10,259 nucleotides of DNA from Bacteroidota bacterium (GTDB lineage: Bacteria > Bacteroidota > Bacteroidia > Chitinophagales > UBA2359): assembly GCA_020627525.1 (NCBI GenBank), contig JAHDGP010000132.1, positions 1-10,259 on the forward strand. The letters are read 5' to 3'. The translations under genes were made by a program, and so were the position numbers. Every line of letters starts with the position of its first letter. The first letter of the stretch is position 1. A model generated the notes under the pieces. That model had not been told where the DNA came from. It saw only the letters and a program-made list of their open reading frames with translations, and did not search any database. Shown piece after piece: positions 6,697 to 10,259 of the stretch.

Positions 6697-7950
6697 TTAT
6701 TTTCTGTTCTTTTTCTTTTTATTTTTTCTCCTAAACTCCTCAATTTCTTCAATTTCATCCATAATACTTTTGACTGAATTGAATTTACCATCTTCAGAAA
6801 ATTGAACTGTTTCTATGTAATCATTCTTATCAATTCCCAATACTTCAATTGGCTTTCCAATGTAAGATTGAATTTTTTTAAGTAATTCTTTTTCATTTTC
6901 ACTACAAAAGGAAATTGCTTTTCCTCTCATTTTTCCCCGTCCAGTTCGTCCAACTCTGTGTACATAATTTTCAGCTTGCTCGGGCAAATCATAGTTAACT
7001 ACAAAATTAACCCCTGGAATATCAATTCCTCTCGCACTAACATCTGTAGTAATCAATAGCTTTACATCTCCATTTTTAAAATTATTCAAAGCTTTTAACC
7101 TTGCATTTTGAGATTTATCGCCGTGAATAGTCTCACTAATAATATTTACTCTTTGCATTGCCTTAAAAACACGCTCTGCTCGCACTTTAGTTCTTACAAA
7201 AGTTAATATTTTATTTTGAGGATTTTCTTTAACAAGCCTTTCCAAGAAGAATCGCTTTTCATCCATTTCAATAAAAGATACTGCATGATGTACATTTTTT
7301 GATACAGGATCTTTTGGTGAAATTTGAATTCTAATTGGTTTTTTTACCATTGAATATGCTAATTTTTTAATCTCATCATCAATTGTAGCAGAAAAAAATA
7401 ATGTTTGTCTTTTCTCAGGCAAAAATTTTAACAAGTCTCTAATGTCCTTCAAAAAACCTAATTCTAACATCCTATCTGCCTCATCTAAAACCAAAATATC
7501 AACTCTATTTAGCCTCAAATAACCTTGATGTTTTAAATCAAATAACCTTCCTGGTGTGCTAATCAATACATCAATACCTTTTTCAAGTTGAGTAATTTGG
7601 GGATTCTGTTCCACACCACCATATATACCATAAGTGCAAATATTGGTATGCTTGCCTAATTCCTTAAAAACACTTGTAATCTGAATAGCTAATTCTCTGG
7701 TTGGCACCATAACTAAACATTTAATTCCATCTTTTCTTCTCTGATGTTTTTTTTTGAAATGCAGAATATCTATTACAGGAATTGCAAAAGCTGCGGTTTT
7801 CCCCGTTCCAGTTTGTGCTATAGCAAGTACGTCTTCACCTTTTAAAATATTGGGAATTGCCTTAAACTGAATATCTGTAGGTCTCCTAAATCCTAACTTC
7901 GATAAATTTTTTTTTAATTCGGGAGAAATTCTGTAATCTTCAAACTTCAT
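6697..7950 (-). CDS. DEAD-box ATP-dependent RNA helicase (RhlE-like)
   Basis: A cytoplasmic RNA unwinding enzyme, 417 residues, with the complete DEAD-box motif set in order. These are: isolated upstream Phe3 with Q motif GFRRPTDIQ (20-28); motif I AQTGTGKT (45-52, ATP binding); Ia PTREL (83-87); Ib TPGR (132-135); II DEAD (156-159); III SAT (187-189); IV LTFVRT (249-254); V TTDVSARGID (301-310); and VI HRVGRTGR (331-338). The two RecA-like domains are followed by a short tail that ends in a strongly basic Lys/Arg/Asn cluster (407-417), probably for RNA contact. The short N-terminus and overall pattern are nearest to the RhlE subgroup (ribosome assembly, RNA decay, cold adaptation), but subgroup assignment is by eye. 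It starts at 7950 with a -7 box 19 nt upstream and is transcribed divergently from the secreted protein gene at 8166. All catalytic motifs are intact. Confidence 0.96.
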   Translation of the reverse strand: MKFEDYRISPELKKNLSKLGFRRPTDIQFKAIPNILKGEDVLAIAQTGTGKTAAFAIPVIDILHFKKKHQRRKDGIKCLVMVPTRELAIQITSVFKELGKHTNICTYGIYGGVEQNPQITQLEKGIDVLISTPGRLFDLKHQGYLRLNRVDILVLDEADRMLELGFLKDIRDLLKFLPEKRQTLFFSATIDDEIKKLAYSMVKKPIRIQISPKDPVSKNVHHAVSFIEMDEKRFFLERLVKENPQNKILTFVRTKVRAERVFKAMQRVNIISETIHGDKSQNARLKALNNFKNGDVKLLITTDVSARGIDIPGVNFVVNYDLPEQAENYVHRVGRTGRGKMRGKAISFCSENEKELLKKIQSYIGKPIEVLGIDKNDYIETVQFSEDGKFNSVKSIMDEIEEIEEFRRKNKKKKNRK

Positions 7951-7969
7951 TTTTACAAATTAACAACTT

Positions 7970-7977
7970 CAAATTTA
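7970..7977 (-). promoter_or_regulatory. Candidate -7 box of the helicase gene
   Basis: TAAATTTG on the minus strand fits TAnnTTTG exactly and ends 19 nt before the helicase ATG. No TTG stands at the usual -33 distance, and the region is AT-rich enough for chance matches, so confidence is moderate. Confidence 0.45.
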
Positions 7978-7995
7978 ATCTTTACCTATGAATTT

Positions 7996-8149
7996 ACTTT
8001 TAAATTTTATAAAGATAATAATTACAAAATAAGGTATAGTTTTTGATGCTAATAAATGCTTATTAAGTCGGAATTACGTAACATTTAAGTCTTCTAATCG
8101 TATCTTCTACTGAAAAGAAACTTTTAAATTTTATTGTACTTTTGATGCT
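7996..8149. repeat. Two pairs of direct repeats in the divergent intergenic region
   Basis: The 215-bp gap between the divergent helicase and secreted-protein genes has no coding frame worth calling. It contains ACTTTTAAATTTTAT twice (7996-8010 and 8120-8134) and TTTTGATGCT twice (8041-8050 and 8140-8149), in the same order both times. Spacing between the elements is 30 nt in the first pair and 5 nt in the second. The second pair surrounds the TACTTTTG promoter box. An 8-bp palindrome TTACGTAA lies between them at 8074-8081. This could be a duplicated promoter segment or repeated regulator sites. Confidence 0.55.
8137..8144 (+). promoter_or_regulatory. Candidate -7 box of the secreted protein gene
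   Basis: TACTTTTG is an exact TAnnTTTG match ending 21 nt before the ATG at 8166. The -33 TTG is not seen at 19-21 nt; the nearest similar triplet is CTG at 8110-8112. The predicted leader is about 15 nt and A/T-rich without a Shine-Dalgarno sequence, as is usual in this phylum. Confidence 0.5.
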
Positions 8150-8165
8150 TTCATAAAATTCATTT

Positions 8166-10259
8166 ATGGAATTTAAAAACTATTTACAAGAAATTGATAT
8201 ACCACTAAAAACTATTTTTTTAGGGGTATTGTTTCTATTCGGTTTTTCAATTCAATATGATGTAACAGCCCAATGTCTTGATTTTATTACGCCTTCCTCT
8301 AATCAAACTTATAACTTTGTTGAAAATGTAGATGTTGAAATACAAACGAATTTAGATTCAAACATTTTTAATGATATTTCAATAGATCTTTACTTAGATG
8401 GTGTCTTTTTTAGAAAAGAAAACAATCCGCCTTATGTTTGGGGTAGCGGAAGTGATAATCCTGAATTTGTAAACGAACTTGATATATTATCTTGTGGTTC
8501 TCATACATTTGAAGCCTTTGTGATTAATAATATTACAGGCGAAACAATATGTTCAAACAGTATTAATATTACTGTACAGTGCAATACCTGTATTGACTTT
8601 TTAGTGCCAACCAATAATCAAAATTATGCTTTTGAGGAAGAAATAGCATTGGAAGTTGTGCTAAATGACAATTCTATTGATTTGGAAGATACTAGAGTAG
8701 ATTTGTATTTAGATGGCGTTTTTTTTAGAACTGAAAATTTAGCACCTTACTTATGGGGAAATCCAAATGTAGGACCTGATTCAGCAGGATCTGCTGGAGA
8801 ATTAACTGATTTACCATGTGGAAATCATTTTTTTCAAGCAGTATTGTTAGATAATGTTTCAAATACCGCAATCTGTGTAGCCGAAGTTTCAATTAATATT
8901 GATTGTGGTACTTGTCTGGAGATTCTTACACCTATAGAAAACGAGAATTTTATTTTTGGAAATGCAATAGGGGTTGAAGCAATAATTCCAAGTCCTAGAA
9001 ATGAAGTAAATACCTCTGTAGATTTATATTTGGATGGAAACTTTATTAGAAAAGAAAATGATGATCCATTTTTATGGGGTGCTCCAAATCAAGGAACTGG
9101 GTCTGGAGCAGATGCTAACGAACTAACTAATTTAGCTTGTGGTACTCACTTTTTTGATGTATTACTAATAAATGATGTTAACAATCAAGTAATGTGCGGA
9201 GTTAGGCGTAACTTCTCAATAGAATGTGGAGACTGTATAAATATACCGAATATTAATCAAAATCAGATATTCTATACTGGAGATCTTATTGATTCTGAAG
9301 TAATATTAAGCTCGAATGTTACTAATGGATTGGATACAAAAATTGAATTATTTTATAATGGAAGTTTAATTGGAGAAGATGCAACCATTCCATATAATTT
9401 TAATGGTTCAGTATTGAACGATTTAACAGCCATTGAATGTGGATTTAATACTTTACAAGCCAATATTATAAATAATTTTAACAATGAAATTTTATGCACA
9501 GTAAGTAGAGATTTTTTATTCATCTGTGATGATTGTGTTGATTTTGCTCAACCTTTAGATGGACAGACTTTCTTGTTTAATGAAACTCCCGGAGCTTTAA
9601 TTACTATTGGTAACTATATTGACGAAACTCAAGTAAATGCACAACTCTATATAAATGGAACAATAGCAAGGACAGAAAATAGTCCCCCATTCAATTGGGG
9701 TATAAATAATGGCACTCTTTCTAATCAAGAATTAGATTTTGAAACTTTAGAATGTGGCTTAAATGAATTAGTTGTTCATATTATTAACCAAAATGATGGA
9801 TCTTTTATATGTGGTGATACCATTGAGGTTAATTTAGACTGCAATTCTTGTTTTGTCGAACCTTGTGATGATGGGGACATTTGCACAATAAATGACACAT
9901 TAGATGAAAATTGTAATTGCGTAGGTACTTTACAAGATGCTGATAATGACACTATTTGTGATTTAGATGATATTTGCCCTAACTTCAATGATAATTTAAT
10001 TGGAACAGCTTGTGATGACAATAACGATTGTACAATTAATGATATTTATTTGAACGACTGCTCGTGTGCTGGGACTTTTCAAGATACAGACAATGATACC
10101 GTTTGCGATGCTGAAGATATTTGTCCTAACTTCAATGATAATTTAATTGGAACAGCTTGTGATGACAATAACGATTGTACAATTAATGATATTTATTTGA
10201 ACGACTGCTCGTGTGCTGGGACTTTTCAAGATACAGACAATGATACCGTTTGCGATGCT
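8166..10259 (+). CDS. Large secreted modular repeat protein, 3' end outside window
   Basis: The frame opens with ATG at 8166 and runs without a stop for 698 codons to the last base, so only the N-terminal part is seen. Residues 1-35 form a signal peptide (hydrophobic core TIFLGVLFLFGFS, likely cleavage VTA/Q), so the protein is exported. The Gln before Cys37 argues against a lipoprotein. Residues 37-561 are five Ig-like repeats with the pattern P.......VDLYLDG.FFR.EN..P..WG....EL..L.CG.H, similar to bacterial Ig-like domains of the Big_7 type (PF17957). From residue 562 come Cys/Asp-rich units of 49 residues combining CDDNNDCTINDIYLNDCSCA with DTDNDTVCDAEDIC. The latter has the D-x-D-x-D-x3-D-x2-D spacing of thrombospondin type 3 calcium-binding repeats. 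Bacteroidota proteins of this build often end in a type IX secretion signal, which cannot be checked here. The likely role is a surface or extracellular, adhesion-type protein. The exact function is unknown. Confidence 0.93.
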   Translation, partial: MEFKNYLQEIDIPLKTIFLGVLFLFGFSIQYDVTAQCLDFITPSSNQTYNFVENVDVEIQTNLDSNIFNDISIDLYLDGVFFRKENNPPYVWGSGSDNPEFVNELDILSCGSHTFEAFVINNITGETICSNSINITVQCNTCIDFLVPTNNQNYAFEEEIALEVVLNDNSIDLEDTRVDLYLDGVFFRTENLAPYLWGNPNVGPDSAGSAGELTDLPCGNHFFQAVLLDNVSNTAICVAEVSINIDCGTCLEILTPIENENFIFGNAIGVEAIIPSPRNEVNTSVDLYLDGNFIRKENDDPFLWGAPNQGTGSGADANELTNLACGTHFFDVLLINDVNNQVMCGVRRNFSIECGDCINIPNINQNQIFYTGDLIDSEVILSSNVTNGLDTKIELFYNGSLIGEDATIPYNFNGSVLNDLTAIECGFNTLQANIINNFNNEILCTVSRDFLFICDDCVDFAQPLDGQTFLFNETPGALITIGNYIDETQVNAQLYINGTIARTENSPPFNWGINNGTLSNQELDFETLECGLNELVVHIINQNDGSFICGDTIEVNLDCNSCFVEPCDDGDICTINDTLDENCNCVGTLQDADNDTICDLDDICPNFNDNLIGTACDDNNDCTINDIYLNDCSCAGTFQDTDNDTVCDAEDICPNFNDNLIGTACDDNNDCTINDIYLNDCSCAGTFQDTDNDTVCDA
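8274..9848 (+). repeat. Five Ig-like protein repeats with fixed cysteine spacing
   Basis: Units start at 8274, 8589, 8913, 9234 and 9534 (105, 108, 107, 100 and 105 residues). Each begins with a Cys and ends with C-x-x-C, where the last Cys is the first residue of the next unit. The final 32 residues always show C-x18-C-x9-C-x2-C (for example Cys110, 129, 139, 142), with no exception in the five units. The segment between the first and second Cys varies from 68 to 76 residues. Unit 4 is most diverged and lacks the FFRKEN..P..WG segment. DNA identity between units is low, so the array is old. Confidence 0.85.
9978..10259 (+). repeat. 147-bp tandem repeat, identical copies, running off the window
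   Basis: Bases 9978-10112 and 10125-10259 are identical over all 135 bp, giving a period of 147 bp or 49 codons. A diverged earlier unit (about 9855-9977) shares the protein pattern and all six cysteine positions but not the DNA sequence. The second copy is cut by the window end, so more copies may follow. Identity at synonymous sites points to recent duplication or gene conversion. Confidence 0.95.

Noticed and set aside
9776..10021. 81-codon open frame on the minus strand within the secreted protein gene
   Set aside because: It lies opposite a frame with a clear protein repeat pattern; its Ser-rich product is a by-product of the Asp/Cys codons on the other strand.
9978..10259. CRISPR-like array
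   Set aside because: The 147-bp repeats are in frame within one long coding sequence and have no unique spacers between short repeats.

Overview
The window looks like the chromosome of an AT-rich member of the Bacteroidota. Three things point there: promoter boxes of the form TAnnTTTG 18-21 nt upstream of start codons with no clear Shine-Dalgarno sequence; an ECF sigma gene overlapping a membrane protein gene whose N-terminus carries the F-x-F/V-x-P-S-x-x-VW type motif common in that phylum; and a long secreted modular protein built from Ig-like, 'CDD..C.IND' and calcium-binding repeats. The genus cannot be read from this sequence. No rRNA, tRNA, CRISPR array, IS element or phage gene is visible.

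Six genes run leftwards (minus strand). In transcription order they are: a RhlE-like DEAD-box RNA helicase (6697-7950); metF, methylenetetrahydrofolate reductase (5691-6644), with its own good promoter; a cation-chloride-cotransporter-like permease (3328-5589); an ECF sigma factor (2717-about 3265); a protein with a duplicated anti-sigma-like motif, one membrane helix and a C-terminal beta-barrel-like domain (1113-2720, overlapping the sigma gene by 4 nt); and a very acidic lipoprotein with four PepSY-like repeats (5-1012). The helicase, metF and permease look like independent housekeeping or transport genes. The sigma factor and membrane protein form a coupled regulatory pair, and the acidic lipoprotein may be a third member or a target of it.

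One gene runs rightwards from 8166 and leaves the window still open after 698 codons. It encodes an exported protein: signal peptide, five Ig-like repeats with an invariant cysteine spacing, then 49-residue Cys/Asp-rich units. The last two units are perfectly identical at DNA level over the 135 bp that can be compared.

The most unusual points are: the sigma factor reading frame clearly extends upstream of its first ATG but contains no ATG, GTG or TTG there, and a hairpin abuts the likely ATC start; the membrane protein joins an inner-membrane-type anchor to an outer-membrane-type barrel in one chain; and the rightward gene has both the rigid cysteine pattern and the fresh tandem duplication.
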